Positions 17,657-26,900 of a stretch of 57,680 nucleotides of DNA are shown in pieces. The position numbers and the translations under genes were made by a program. The notes under the pieces were generated by a model, which saw only the letters and a list, made by a program, of their open reading frames with translations, searched no databases and had not been told where the DNA came from. Position 1 is the stretch's first letter; every line of letters begins with the position of its first letter. The DNA is from Bacteroidales bacterium (GTDB lineage: Bacteria > Bacteroidota > Bacteroidia > Bacteroidales > F082), in the NCBI GenBank assembly GCA_024681295.1, contig JAILBC010000091.1, positions 1 to 57,680 of the forward strand, read 5' to 3'.

Positions 17657-19368
17657 TACGGTCCTGGTAGCGCTGCTATCAGTTTTTTGGTATAATCATT
17701 CTGAGGATGTTCGAAGAGCTCGTCAGCGTCGTTGTATTCCACTGGCTTGCCATTATACATCACCAGCACGCGGTCGCTCATGAAACGCACCACGCTCAAG
17801 TCATGCGAGATGAAGATGTAGGTGAGGTGACGCTCTTCTTTGAGGCGGTTCAACAGGTTGAGCACCTGAGCCTGCACCGATACGTCGAGGGCCGACACAG
17901 ACTCGTCGCAGATGACCAGACGGGGATTCACCGCCAAAGCGCGCGCGATGCAGATACGCTGCCGCTGGCCGCCACTGAACTCGTGAGGATAACGGTCGTA
18001 ATGCGCCGCTTCGAGTCCCACCTGTTCAAGCAAATCACAGACGATCTGACGGCATTTATGACGGTCCTTTTCTATACCGTGTACCTTCAAAGGCTCCGCA
18101 ATGGCCTCTCCGATGCGAATCCGAGGATTCAACGAGGAGTACGGGTCCTGGAATACAATCTGCGCCTGCTTCCTGAACGCCCGAAGGTCGGCTGCATTCA
18201 AGGCAGTAATTTCCCGCCCGTCGAACCAGACCTTGCCACCTGTAGGCTCCTGCAAACGTAAGATGCTGCGGCCCAGGGTGGTCTTACCGCAGCCCGACTC
18301 TCCCACCAGGCCCAAGGTCTCGCCTTCGAAGACCTCCAAACTGACGTCGTCAACGGCTTTCACGTGATTGTAAACGCGACCGAAAATGCCTTTCTTCAAA
18401 GGATACCAGGTTTGCAGATGCTCCACTTTTAGAATAGGCTCGTGCGCATAGAGTTCTTTCAGGTGGCATTGCCGCTCTTCGTCGGTGATTTGCAACTCGC
18501 TGAGGATCTGTTCTTTGCCACCCGACCACTGTCCATCGAGGAATTCTTTCACGACGGGCAGTTTCTTGAGGCGTACCTTCATCGGGGGTCGGCAGGCCAA
18601 AAGGCCCTGGGTATAAGGATGTTGGGGGTGCTCCAGCACCTCTTTCACGGTGCCCCGTTCCAGAATCTCCCCGTTGTGCATCACCACCACGTCGTCGGCA
18701 ATCTCAGCCACCACGCCGAGGTCATGGGTGATGAACACCATGCCCATGCCGGTTTCTTGTTGAAGCTTGCGTAACAACTTGAGGATCTCTTTCTGCACCG
18801 TCACATCGAGGGCTGTGGTGGGCTCGTCGGCGATGAGGATCTGGGGGTTGCAGGCGATGGCCATGGCAATCATGACGCGTTGTTTCTGGCCACCGCTGAG
18901 TTCGTGGGGATAGCTGTCGTAAATGGCTTCAGGCCGCGGCAACATCACCTGACTGAACAGCGAGATCACCCGGTCGTGAGCGACCTTCCTGGTCACCTTC
19001 TCGTGTTGGCGGATCATCTCGGAAACCTGATAACCGCAGCGGTACACGGGGTTCAATGAGGTCATCGGCTCCTGGAATATCATGGCGATGCGTTTGCCTC
19101 GAACCTCGGCCATCTGCCGTTCGTTGAAGTCCTTGATGTCCAACCCCTCCAACAGCATGCCGTCGGCTTTCACCCTCGAAACTTTGGGGTTGAGCAGATG
19201 CATCACGGCAAGGTTGCTTACCGATTTGCCTGACCCCGACTCCCCGACGATGCCCAAGGTGCGACCGGCATGGACTTCAAAGTCGATGCCGTGCACCACC
19301 TCGCGCCATTCATCATCACTAAGGAAGTTGATTTTCAGGTTTTTTATTTCCAGAATTGGTTGGGACAT
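17653..19368 (-). CDS. Fused double ATPase of an oligopeptide-type ABC transporter (DppD-DppF/GsiA-like)
   Basis: A 571-residue protein from ATG 19368 (MSQPILEIKNLKINF). The frame is open 23 codons further up but that part does not resemble the family. Domain 1 has GESGSGKS, LSGGQKQRV and ADEPTTALD. Domain 2 has GESGCGKT, FSGGQRQRI and CDESVSALD. Each half carries the C-terminal oligopeptide-transporter extension (HPQHPYTQGLLACRP and HPQNDYTKKLIAALP). It should energise import of peptides through inner-membrane permeases. No permease or binding protein is in the window. The second Walker B has Ser in place of the usual Pro in DEP. Confidence 0.9.
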   Translation of the reverse strand: MSQPILEIKNLKINFLSDDEWREVVHGIDFEVHAGRTLGIVGESGSGKSVSNLAVMHLLNPKVSRVKADGMLLEGLDIKDFNERQMAEVRGKRIAMIFQEPMTSLNPVYRCGYQVSEMIRQHEKVTRKVAHDRVISLFSQVMLPRPEAIYDSYPHELSGGQKQRVMIAMAIACNPQILIADEPTTALDVTVQKEILKLLRKLQQETGMGMVFITHDLGVVAEIADDVVVMHNGEILERGTVKEVLEHPQHPYTQGLLACRPPMKVRLKKLPVVKEFLDGQWSGGKEQILSELQITDEERQCHLKELYAHEPILKVEHLQTWYPLKKGIFGRVYNHVKAVDDVSLEVFEGETLGLVGESGCGKTTLGRSILRLQEPTGGKVWFDGREITALNAADLRAFRKQAQIVFQDPYSSLNPRIRIGEAIAEPLKVHGIEKDRHKCRQIVCDLLEQVGLEAAHYDRYPHEFSGGQRQRICIARALAVNPRLVICDESVSALDVSVQAQVLNLLNRLKEERHLTYIFISHDLSVVRFMSDRVLVMYNGKPVEYNDADELFEHPQNDYTKKLIAALPGPY

Positions 19369-19460
19369 CACACCAGCAAAGATAATCGGTTTTCCCATAG
19401 CAACAAAACGATTACACAAAAAAAATAATAGCCGCACGGCCTGAAATCCAATGAAATAAC

Positions 19461-19468
19461 TATTTTTG
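19461..19468 (+). promoter_or_regulatory. -7 box for the Omp28-like T9SS gene
   Basis: TATTTTTG, 43 bases upstream of the ATG at 19512. No good -33 element. Confidence 0.35.
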
Positions 19469-19511
19469 CATCCATGACAACAATCTAAATCTTAACTAAT
19501 AAATCTCTTAT

Positions 19512-21848
19512 ATGAAAAGAATTCTACTATTTGCCTTTGCATTTTTATTTGCGATGGCTAGCATGGCACAAAATAGAGCCATGTTGATTCAAGAATCCTT
19601 CGATGGCTCCTCTATCCCTACAGGCTGGAGCATCATCGGACAAACAAACAACTGGTCGGTTTCAGCCACCCAGAACGCAGGTGGCACCGCCAACGAAATG
19701 AAGCTCGACTGGAGCCCCCAATTTAACGGCATGACCCGCCTTGTCACGCCTGCTGTTGATCTGACAGGCATCAATAGTGTCGTTTTCGCGTTTAAGCATG
19801 CTTTGGACAACTATCAAGGTACCAACAGCATTGGCATTGCCACCTCTTCCGATGGCGGCACCACTTGGCACGAGGGATGGACCCAGGGTTACAACTCCAG
19901 CGGATCATGGGCAGTGAGCCAAGAGATCACCACCGCCGACATGGGTCAGGCCAGTGTGCATTTCTGTATTTATTTCAACGGAAGCAGCTACAACATCAAC
20001 GACTGGTATTTCGACGACATCACCGTCTTTACGCTCGAAAATCTTGACCTTGGCATTGCATCTTCCTCCGTGCCTGGTTTCGTTGGTTCCGGTAATACCC
20101 CGTTGGATATTGAGGTCTTCAACTATGGCAGCACCACTGTGACATCTGTTGAGGCCACCTATCAGATTGAAGGTGAAGCACCTGTCACTGAGACATTCAA
20201 TGTCAACATCGCCTCATTGCAGAATGCTACCTTGAATTTCACCGAGGTTCCGTCGTTCATCCCTGGCTCCTATGTCATCGATTACACCATCAACAAAGTA
20301 AACGGTGTGGATGATGACGTTTTGGACAACAACCAGTACACCTCCAATGTTTCAGTGGCCATCGCTGCCGTTGACAAAATCCCGATGATCGAGCATTTCT
20401 CCTCGTCGACCTGCGGCCCCTGCGTCAGCGTCAATACTACGATGCTCAACTTCTGCAACAACAACGCAGGACGTTTCACCTACACCAAATACCAGATGAA
20501 CTGGCCTGGCAACGGTGACCCGTATTACACCGAGGAAGGTGGCGTACGCCGCGATTATTACAACGTGAACGCCGTTCCGCAATGTTTCCTCGATGGTGAA
20601 GATCAGGGATATGCCGCCGTGCAGCAAAGCGTATTCGACCAACACGCCCTCAGAGCTGCCTTTATGGATGTCAAAGGATCATTTAACGTGGATGGCACCA
20701 CCATTAATGTGAAGGCTGATGTGATGCCTTACATTGATGCTGATGCTCGCGTATTTGTTACAGTCAACGAGAAGACTACCCACAACAACGTCGGTTCCAA
20801 TGGAGAAACAGAGTTCCACCATGTTTTCATGAAGATGTTGACCAACACCCAAGGCGACGCGATTAGTTTCAACGCCACGGAGGTGCAGCATCTGGAATTC
20901 ACCCAGAACATGTCGGGAACCCATGTCGAAGAAATGAGCGACCTGGAAGTCTCCATCTGGGTGCAGGTTTATGCAACACACGAGGTGCTGAACAGCCACT
21001 TCGCCTATGATTATACCGATGAACATCCTTATCCTGTACAGAATCTCACCATGGTGGCAAGCAAGGACAGAGACTATACGTTGACTGCATCCTGGGAAGC
21101 TCCGGAAAACGGCACACCCATCGGTTATGATGTTTACCTGAATGGTGAAATTGTTGAAAATAACACAACGGAAACTTCTTATTCCTTTACCAGCGTTGAA
21201 GGTTCCTACGAAGTGGTTGGCGTGGTAGCCAAGTATGCCGAAGATAAATCTTCAGTCCTATCGGTGGTTAGCACACCTGACGGTCCGCAAGACCTTGGTC
21301 TGGTTCCGACAACGACCAGCATCGTTTTGGATCCCGAAAATGCCGGCGCCGAAGTCCGTGTGACCAACACCAACGACCTCACACAGGCTCCTATCGTGAT
21401 TAATTCCATCGAGGAAGTAAATGACGAAGGCAGACAATACCTTACCATAACCTGTGCAGATCTGCCGCTCACATTGAATTATGCCGAAGACTTCTTGTTT
21501 ATCATTGAGCCTTATTTGGAGGTCAAGGGCGTGGCCGAGACTTCGGTTGTTTTGTCCTCGGATGCCGGAGATTTGACATTTGCCGTGACAGTGGATGGCG
21601 AGTTGCTGAACGTCAGCGAAGTTTCTTCAGAGACCAAGCTATACCCCAACCCGACCACAAATCACTTTACCGTGGAAGGCGCCAATATCGAAAAGGTTGA
21701 AGTCTACAACCTTGTGGGACAGATGGTCTGCGAAAAGCAGGGCAAGATGATCCGTTTCGATGTCGCCAATTGGAATAAGGGCATGTATCTGGTCAACATC
21801 ATCGATCAGAATGGGTCTGTCGAGACCAAGAAGTTAATGGTGAAATAA
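19512..21848 (+). CDS. T9SS-exported multidomain protein with Omp28/thioredoxin-like domain
   Basis: A 778-residue protein with signal peptide (MKRILLFAFAFLFAMASMAQ). Residues 25-175 are a jelly-roll of the MAM or choice-of-anchor type (LIQESFDGSSIPTGWSI to WYFDDITVF). Residues 285-500 are the Omp28-related domain, a thioredoxin-like fold with an intact CxxC (STCGPCVS). A fibronectin-type III domain follows (VQNLTMVASKDRDYTLTASW to YEVVGVVAKY), then a beta-sandwich. The end LYPNPTTNHFTVEGANIEKV to LMVK is a type A sorting domain. The CxxC suggests a surface redox or disulfide role, which is inference. A strong terminator follows. Confidence 0.88.
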   Translation: MKRILLFAFAFLFAMASMAQNRAMLIQESFDGSSIPTGWSIIGQTNNWSVSATQNAGGTANEMKLDWSPQFNGMTRLVTPAVDLTGINSVVFAFKHALDNYQGTNSIGIATSSDGGTTWHEGWTQGYNSSGSWAVSQEITTADMGQASVHFCIYFNGSSYNINDWYFDDITVFTLENLDLGIASSSVPGFVGSGNTPLDIEVFNYGSTTVTSVEATYQIEGEAPVTETFNVNIASLQNATLNFTEVPSFIPGSYVIDYTINKVNGVDDDVLDNNQYTSNVSVAIAAVDKIPMIEHFSSSTCGPCVSVNTTMLNFCNNNAGRFTYTKYQMNWPGNGDPYYTEEGGVRRDYYNVNAVPQCFLDGEDQGYAAVQQSVFDQHALRAAFMDVKGSFNVDGTTINVKADVMPYIDADARVFVTVNEKTTHNNVGSNGETEFHHVFMKMLTNTQGDAISFNATEVQHLEFTQNMSGTHVEEMSDLEVSIWVQVYATHEVLNSHFAYDYTDEHPYPVQNLTMVASKDRDYTLTASWEAPENGTPIGYDVYLNGEIVENNTTETSYSFTSVEGSYEVVGVVAKYAEDKSSVLSVVSTPDGPQDLGLVPTTTSIVLDPENAGAEVRVTNTNDLTQAPIVINSIEEVNDEGRQYLTITCADLPLTLNYAEDFLFIIEPYLEVKGVAETSVVLSSDAGDLTFAVTVDGELLNVSEVSSETKLYPNPTTNHFTVEGANIEKVEVYNLVGQMVCEKQGKMIRFDVANWNKGMYLVNIIDQNGSVETKKLMVK

Positions 21849-21871
21849 GCCAGAAAAAGAACTTATTGCAG

Positions 21872-21901
21872 AAAAAAGCACTCCTTAAAGAGTGCTTTTT
21901 T
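21872..21901. terminator. Bidirectional terminator between the T9SS gene and nrdG
   Basis: A-run, GCACTC (21878-21883), six-base loop, GAGTGC (21890-21895), T-run. Both strands show a stem followed by U. The nrdG stop codon (21885-21887) is inside the loop. Confidence 0.85.
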
Positions 21902-22370
21902 CTTTTTGTGTTTGGAACCTACTGGTGATGTCCTTCATTCGGCCGTCGGCGAGGCGTTTGAGCATGCGCTGGTTGGTGGTGAGGGAGTTGAGGGGGCCGT
22001 ATTTCTCGTCGTAACGACCAGTCTTGATGTAGTCGAAAGTCTCGGCGTGAAAAGCCTCGGGAAGCTCGTTACGGCCTGAGTACCAGGCAGTTTTGATGGT
22101 CTTGTATTTGTTTTTGACGTGCATGGCGAGGTTGGCCACGTCGTAAGGATCGGCGTCGCCACCCATGAAACAGACACAGGTGATACCAGTTTGGTACTCA
22201 TCGATCAGCTGGTCGAGCGACTCTTTGTCGAGAATCTCTCCTTCGTCCCTCCAGAGGTATTTGCTGTGGCAGCCCACACACTGGTTGGGACAGTTGCTGA
22301 TGTTGATGGCCAAGGTCACCTCGTCAGGCACTTCCTGGAATACTATATCGTAGTTTGCGTATTTTAGCAT
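21885..22370 (-). CDS. nrdG: Anaerobic ribonucleoside-triphosphate reductase activating protein
   Basis: A 161-residue radical SAM enzyme. Cys27, Cys31 and Cys34 form CxxxCxxC (CPNQCVGC), which binds the 4Fe-4S cluster. CFMGGDADP follows as the SAM-binding region. It makes the glycyl radical on NrdD. It overlaps nrdD by 7 bases. The final residues QKEKSTL are encoded by the terminator stem. Confidence 0.92.
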   Translation of the reverse strand: MLKYANYDIVFQEVPDEVTLAINISNCPNQCVGCHSKYLWRDEGEILDKESLDQLIDEYQTGITCVCFMGGDADPYDVANLAMHVKNKYKTIKTAWYSGRNELPEAFHAETFDYIKTGRYDEKYGPLNSLTTNQRMLKRLADGRMKDITSRFQTQKEKSTL

Positions 22371-24475
22371 CTGTCAATTTCCTTTTTGCTGTAATGCCTT
22401 CTGGCCGCCTCTTCCTGTCGTGCTTCTGAGAAATTGCTGATTCGTTTCAAGTAACCGATGATTCGTGTCAGGTAATCTATATTGGTGCTGTGGCACACAG
22501 GGCATTCCTTGAGGTAACGCTTGTCGATGTGGCCACAGTCGTTGCAGACGGTGTTGGGGATGTTGAAAGTAAAATAGTTGCACCCTTCGCGAGCGGCGAC
22601 ACGCAGCAACTGGCGGTATTGTTCCTTGCTGAGGTGTTCCTCCAGGTTGCAATGCAGTGCCGAGCCTCCAGTGAGGTGCTTGATGTATTTTTCGCCATGC
22701 AGGCGGAACTTGTCGAGGACGTTGGTGTTGGGGTCCTCCACAATGTAAAAATAACTGTTGTAGCAATCGCGATGCACCTCGTAGCCGTCCTCCTTATCCC
22801 ATTTGGCGTGTTTCACGCCCACGTTCTCAGCGGGAATCATCTCGCAGTTGAACATCAAGCCGTCCTGTTTGGAGTAGTACTTCTTGTTGTAACGCTCGAT
22901 GAGACCCAGCACACTCTGTACGAATTGCTCGTACTCTGGGTTGTCGGAGATCTTGATCTTGAGGAACTCGGCGGCTTCCACCAGTCCGTTCACGCCGATA
23001 GTGAGGTACTGGCGACCCAAGTTGATGTAGCCGGCGTCGAACAGGGGTAGCATGCCTTTGGCCTGCAGTCCCTTGAGGTTCTCGTTGTAGCAGATCTGCA
23101 CTTTGTGGCAGAGGTCCACGATTTCTTCAAGGAAGGTAAGGTAGTGCATGTTGTTGCGGACGGCGTACTGGATGCAGCGGTTGAGGTTGATGGTCAGCAC
23201 GCTCTTGGAGCCTGTGGACACGCCACCGGCGCCAAGAGTGTAGCTGAAACCGTTGTCCTGAATCTCGTTGCGCAGACGGCAGCACGATGACAGGGAGTCG
23301 GCGTTGTCGCTGAGATAAGTGAAGAACGAGTGTCCTTCGGCATACATCTCGGCGGTGAAGTCGCCCCATTCCTGGTCGATGACATCGCCGTCTTTCGAGA
23401 GCAGGGCCATGGTCTCCACGGGGAAAGTGAGTACACTTTTCAGACGCTCAGCATTAAACCACTTCATGAAGCGCTTCTGCAGCCAACTCAGTCCCTCCCA
23501 GTCGGGCTGGGAGCCGTCGGGGAAGTAGAAGTTGCCAAACAGCGACTCGAAGTAATAACGGTCGTAGTAGGCAATGTTCCAGAACACGGACTGGTAGTTG
23601 CGTGCGCCTGCAGGCTGGTTGAGCGAATAAACGATCTGTTGGAAACAGTCGGTGATGACCTTGTCAAGGGTGCGTGGCTTGACGGAGTGGTCGACCACTT
23701 CATCGGCACGCTTGTAGTAGTCCTTACCGTAGTCGAGTCCGATGAAGTAGTTCATGTACATCAGGAACTCGGGTGTGGCGCAGGCTCCGGAGAGTTGCGA
23801 CGACACCATGAACACCATGTTGATGAAACCACCGCAGAACGAGCGCAGCTTGGTGGGCGCCGTGGAGTTGCCGCCGATGGAGCTGGTGCCTTCGTTGAGC
23901 CAAGGGTACATCGTGATGGACGCGCAGTAGTTGGCCAGCGAGGTCTCGTCGTTCTTGTAAATGAAGTGGTTGTTGAGCAGGTAGATGTAACGGTCGGAGA
24001 GTTCCTTGCCGTAGACCTCCTTGATGCGGTCGGTGAGCAGGCGGCGGTTGATACGGATGAAGCTCGACTTGGGCAACTCGCCCATCAACGTGGCGATGTT
24101 CTTCTTCTCCACGTTGGCGTTGGCGTCGAACTTGGAGCCAGTGGCGGCATTGGAAGCGTTGACGTAGTTGCTCAGGAACTCGATCTTCTCGCGGATTTCG
24201 CGGTCTTCAGTGTGCTTCTGACGGTAGAGGATGTAGTTCTTGGCCACGGTGTAGTACTGTTCCGCCATCAGGGCGGTCTCCACCTGGTTCTGAATTTCCT
24301 CGATGGTAATGCCATTAAAAACCCTCACACGACTCAAGATGCCGTTGAGGTCCTCATCAGTTGCATAAAATCCTGAAGCTAAAAATGCCTTGCTGATGGC
24401 GTTCTTAATCTTGTCAATCGAAAAAGCTTCTTCCCGGCCGTCTCTCTTCTTAATGTACAATCCGCCGTTGCTCAT
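22364..24475 (-). CDS. nrdD: Anaerobic ribonucleoside-triphosphate reductase
   Basis: A 703-residue class III reductase. The N-terminus (YIKKRDGREEAFSIDKIKNAIS) is an ATP-cone allosteric domain. Near the C-terminus Cys644, Cys647, Cys658 and Cys661 form the zinc site, and RIIGYLKR holds the glycyl-radical residue Gly674. It reduces NTPs to dNTPs without oxygen, with NrdG as activator. The gene pair points to anaerobic growth. The 220-base divergent gap to rnr holds a -7 box for each gene and two DnaA-box-like 9-mers. Confidence 0.95.
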   Translation of the reverse strand: MSNGGLYIKKRDGREEAFSIDKIKNAISKAFLASGFYATDEDLNGILSRVRVFNGITIEEIQNQVETALMAEQYYTVAKNYILYRQKHTEDREIREKIEFLSNYVNASNAATGSKFDANANVEKKNIATLMGELPKSSFIRINRRLLTDRIKEVYGKELSDRYIYLLNNHFIYKNDETSLANYCASITMYPWLNEGTSSIGGNSTAPTKLRSFCGGFINMVFMVSSQLSGACATPEFLMYMNYFIGLDYGKDYYKRADEVVDHSVKPRTLDKVITDCFQQIVYSLNQPAGARNYQSVFWNIAYYDRYYFESLFGNFYFPDGSQPDWEGLSWLQKRFMKWFNAERLKSVLTFPVETMALLSKDGDVIDQEWGDFTAEMYAEGHSFFTYLSDNADSLSSCCRLRNEIQDNGFSYTLGAGGVSTGSKSVLTINLNRCIQYAVRNNMHYLTFLEEIVDLCHKVQICYNENLKGLQAKGMLPLFDAGYINLGRQYLTIGVNGLVEAAEFLKIKISDNPEYEQFVQSVLGLIERYNKKYYSKQDGLMFNCEMIPAENVGVKHAKWDKEDGYEVHRDCYNSYFYIVEDPNTNVLDKFRLHGEKYIKHLTGGSALHCNLEEHLSKEQYRQLLRVAAREGCNYFTFNIPNTVCNDCGHIDKRYLKECPVCHSTNIDYLTRIIGYLKRISNFSEARQEEAARRHYSKKEIDRC

Positions 24476-24545
24476 ATAATGTGCTCGTTTACAATGTGTT
24501 GTGAAAAAAATGTATCTCGTGATTTCCCTTTGGGACCTTGTTTTG

Positions 24546-24553
24546 CAAAATTA
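24546..24553 (-). promoter_or_regulatory. -7 box for nrdDG
   Basis: The minus strand reads TAATTTTG, 70 bases upstream of the nrdD ATG. No TTG at ideal spacing. Confidence 0.4.
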
Positions 24554-24595
24554 TAAGTTTTTGATGTTAGAAATTATTAATACCCCCTCTTTTAC

Positions 24596-24616
24596 TTATC
24601 AACAAAATTATCAACA
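24596..24616 (+). promoter_or_regulatory. Two DnaA-box-like 9-mers 12 bases apart between nrdD and rnr
   Basis: TTATCAACA at 24596-24604 and again at 24608-24616, each one mismatch from the DnaA box TTATCCACA. The same orientation and the 12-base period suggest a regulator site. Whether DnaA or another protein binds is not known. Confidence 0.35.
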
Positions 24617-24636
24617 GACTAATTTCCTGATTTTAT

Positions 24637-24644
24637 TATTTTTG
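24637..24644 (+). promoter_or_regulatory. -7 box for rnr
   Basis: TATTTTTG, 51 bases before the ATG at 24696. It lies 20 bases from the DnaA-like boxes, which would thus cover its upstream part. Confidence 0.4.
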
Positions 24645-24695
24645 CATGTCATTAATTTTCAAACGAAATCAAAAGTTTAATATTTGTGAGATTTT

Positions 24696-26891
24696 ATGGG
24701 CAAAAAGCGAAAATTGGAGAATAAATTGAGTGTTTTTACCAACGCCATCCTGAGTATCTACGGAGAAAATCCGTTCCGCCCGATGAACTACAAGCAGATT
24801 TGTAAAGTGTTGGCGATCAGGGATGCAGCAGGTAAGGATGTGGTATACCATATATTAATTGACTTGTTCGAGAAAGGCATCCTCATGGAGGAGCGTCCCT
24901 ACCGTTATGTGCTCAACCCAGCTTATTTGGAAGAGTACGGTCCGAAGAAGCAGTATGTGGAGGGCACGGTCGACATGAAGTCGACGGGCAAGGCCTACGT
25001 GATCCTCGATGACGAGTCGGGTGAAGACGTCTTCATCGCCGCCGGCAACACGGGTCAGGCCCTGCATGGCGACCGGGTGAAGGTAGCCATGTTTCCCAAG
25101 CGAAAGGACAAGAAGCCAGAAGGCGAGATTGTGGAGGTCTTGCAGCGTAAGCATACTGACTTTGTGGGCGTGGTGCACCTCTCCCGTGGCTATGTTTACG
25201 TGGTGCCCGACATGGACTCCGTGCCGATCGACATCTTCGTGCCCAAAGAGATGGTCCACGGCGCCAAGAACGGTCAGAAAGTGGTGGTGCATCTGGTAGA
25301 TTGGCCCGAGAACTCGGGCAACCCCTTCGGCGAAATCATCCGTGTGCTGGGCAACCCGGGCGAGAACAACGTGGAGATGGAATCCATCCTGCTGGCCCAT
25401 GACTATCCCTTGGATTTTTCGGAAGAAGTGGAGAAAGAGGCGGCGAAGATTAAGTTAAAAGTTAAAAGTGAAGAGTTAAAAAGGAGAAGGGATTTCCGAA
25501 AGGTGTTCACCATTACCATCGACCCGGCGGACGCCAAGGACTACGACGACGCCATATCACTTCAAAAACTACCTAACGGCCACTGGGAGGTAGGCGTGCA
25601 CATCGCCGACGTGTCGTACTATGTGAAACCAGGTACGGCCATCGACGAGGAGGCCTACAGCCGCGGCACCTCGGTGTACCTGGTGGACCGCACCATCCCC
25701 ATGCTGCCTGAGAAGCTTTGCAACAACCTGTGCTCGCTGCGTCCGAACGAGGATAAACTAACGTTCTCGGTGGTCTTCGAGTTGGACGACGAAGCACACG
25801 TGCTGAACCACTGGATCGGGCGGACGGTCATCCGATCGTGCCGACGCTACGCTTATGAGGAGGTCCAAGCCATTATCGAAGGGGGCGAAGGCGATTACAA
25901 GGAAGAAATCCTCACCTTCCACCATCTGGCCACCAAGTTACGCGAAAGGCGCATGGCTCAAGGCAGCCTCAACTTCCATTCCGAGGAAGTGAAGTTCATC
26001 TTGGATGAGAAAGGCAAGCCCATCGACACCTACCTCCGCGTACAAAACGAGAGCCACGAGCTCATCGAGGACTTCATGCTTTTGGCCAACCGAACCGTGG
26101 CCGAGACTTTCGGCAAGTCGGATAGTAAGTGGCATAACCACACCTTTGTGTATCGTGTGCACGATGAGCCCAATCCCGAGAAACTGAACAACTTCCTGCG
26201 CCTGATTGCTCGCTTGGGCTATACCATGGACATCAGCTCTCGCGTTAAGTTGGTGAAGTCGTACAACAAGCTGTTTGCCGACGTGGAAGGCAAGGGCGAG
26301 AAGAACCTGGTGGAAACAGTAGCCATCCGCACCATGGCCAAGGCGGTCTACAGCACCGAAAACATCGGACACTACGGCCTCGCCTTCGACTATTACACCC
26401 ACTTCACCTCACCTATCAGGCGCTATCCCGACCTCATGGTACACCGTCTCATTGAGCGCTATCTGCTTGAAAACCAAAGCTCTGTCAATAGAAAGCAATT
26501 TGACGACTATTGCAAACACTGCAGCGAGATGGAACGCCAGGCCGAGGAGATGGAGCGCCAGAGTGTGAAATACAAACAAGCGGAATACTTGCAGGATAAG
26601 ATTGGTCAGGTGTTCGACGGACTGATTTCAGGGGTAAGCAAATGGGGCCTTTATGTGGAGTTGAAAGGCAACAAATGCGAAGGACTGGTGCGTTATGATG
26701 ACATGCCAGGCGACTATTACTACCTCGACGAAGAGAACTTCCGTGTGATTGGCCAGCAGTCGGGTCGTGTGATCCAACTCGGCGACGAGGTGCAGGTCAT
26801 CGTGAAGCACGTCGACCTGCTGAAACGACAAATGGACTTTGAGCTGATTTTGGAAGAGAAAAAAAAGAAAAAATCGAACAAAAAGAGATAA
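24696..26891 (+). CDS. rnr: Ribonuclease R
   Basis: A 731-residue 3'-5' exoribonuclease. It has an N-terminal winged-helix part, cold-shock domains (GTVDMKSTGKAYVILDDE), an RNB catalytic domain with DPADAKDYDD (Asp276, Asp279, Asp282, Asp284, Asp285) and HYGLAFDYYTHFTSPIRRYPDL as hallmarks, and a C-terminal S1 domain followed by a lysine-rich tail. It degrades structured RNA. Oddity: residues 252-264 (KLKVKSEELK) between the cold-shock part and the RNB domain are encoded by a short tandem repeat at 25451-25483. In relatives this linker is charged and variable, so function is probably retained. Confidence 0.94.
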   Translation: MGKKRKLENKLSVFTNAILSIYGENPFRPMNYKQICKVLAIRDAAGKDVVYHILIDLFEKGILMEERPYRYVLNPAYLEEYGPKKQYVEGTVDMKSTGKAYVILDDESGEDVFIAAGNTGQALHGDRVKVAMFPKRKDKKPEGEIVEVLQRKHTDFVGVVHLSRGYVYVVPDMDSVPIDIFVPKEMVHGAKNGQKVVVHLVDWPENSGNPFGEIIRVLGNPGENNVEMESILLAHDYPLDFSEEVEKEAAKIKLKVKSEELKRRRDFRKVFTITIDPADAKDYDDAISLQKLPNGHWEVGVHIADVSYYVKPGTAIDEEAYSRGTSVYLVDRTIPMLPEKLCNNLCSLRPNEDKLTFSVVFELDDEAHVLNHWIGRTVIRSCRRYAYEEVQAIIEGGEGDYKEEILTFHHLATKLRERRMAQGSLNFHSEEVKFILDEKGKPIDTYLRVQNESHELIEDFMLLANRTVAETFGKSDSKWHNHTFVYRVHDEPNPEKLNNFLRLIARLGYTMDISSRVKLVKSYNKLFADVEGKGEKNLVETVAIRTMAKAVYSTENIGHYGLAFDYYTHFTSPIRRYPDLMVHRLIERYLLENQSSVNRKQFDDYCKHCSEMERQAEEMERQSVKYKQAEYLQDKIGQVFDGLISGVSKWGLYVELKGNKCEGLVRYDDMPGDYYYLDEENFRVIGQQSGRVIQLGDEVQVIVKHVDLLKRQMDFELILEEKKKKKSNKKR
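25451..25483 (+). repeat. In-frame GTTAAAA-type repeat inside rnr
   Basis: Units AGTTAAAAGTTAAAAGTG and AAGAGTTAAAA stand in tandem, encoding KLKVKSEELK in the RNase R linker. It is closely similar to the repeats at 13326, 44565 and 46303. Confidence 0.7.
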
Positions 26892-26900
26892 CTTTGCGGC

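Noticed and set aside
18358..18372. TTTCACGTGAT as a third parS-like site
   Set aside because: Only the left half and core match, and it lies inside the ABC ATPase coding sequence. The right arm is absent.
23330..24376. Plus-strand ORF of 348 codons inside nrdD
   Set aside because: A shadow of nrdD, which has intact ATP-cone, zinc and glycyl-radical motifs.
24476..24695. The A/T-rich nrdD-rnr gap as a replication origin
   Set aside because: Only two imperfect DnaA-like 9-mers and no dnaA or dnaN nearby. A promoter-regulatory explanation is enough.
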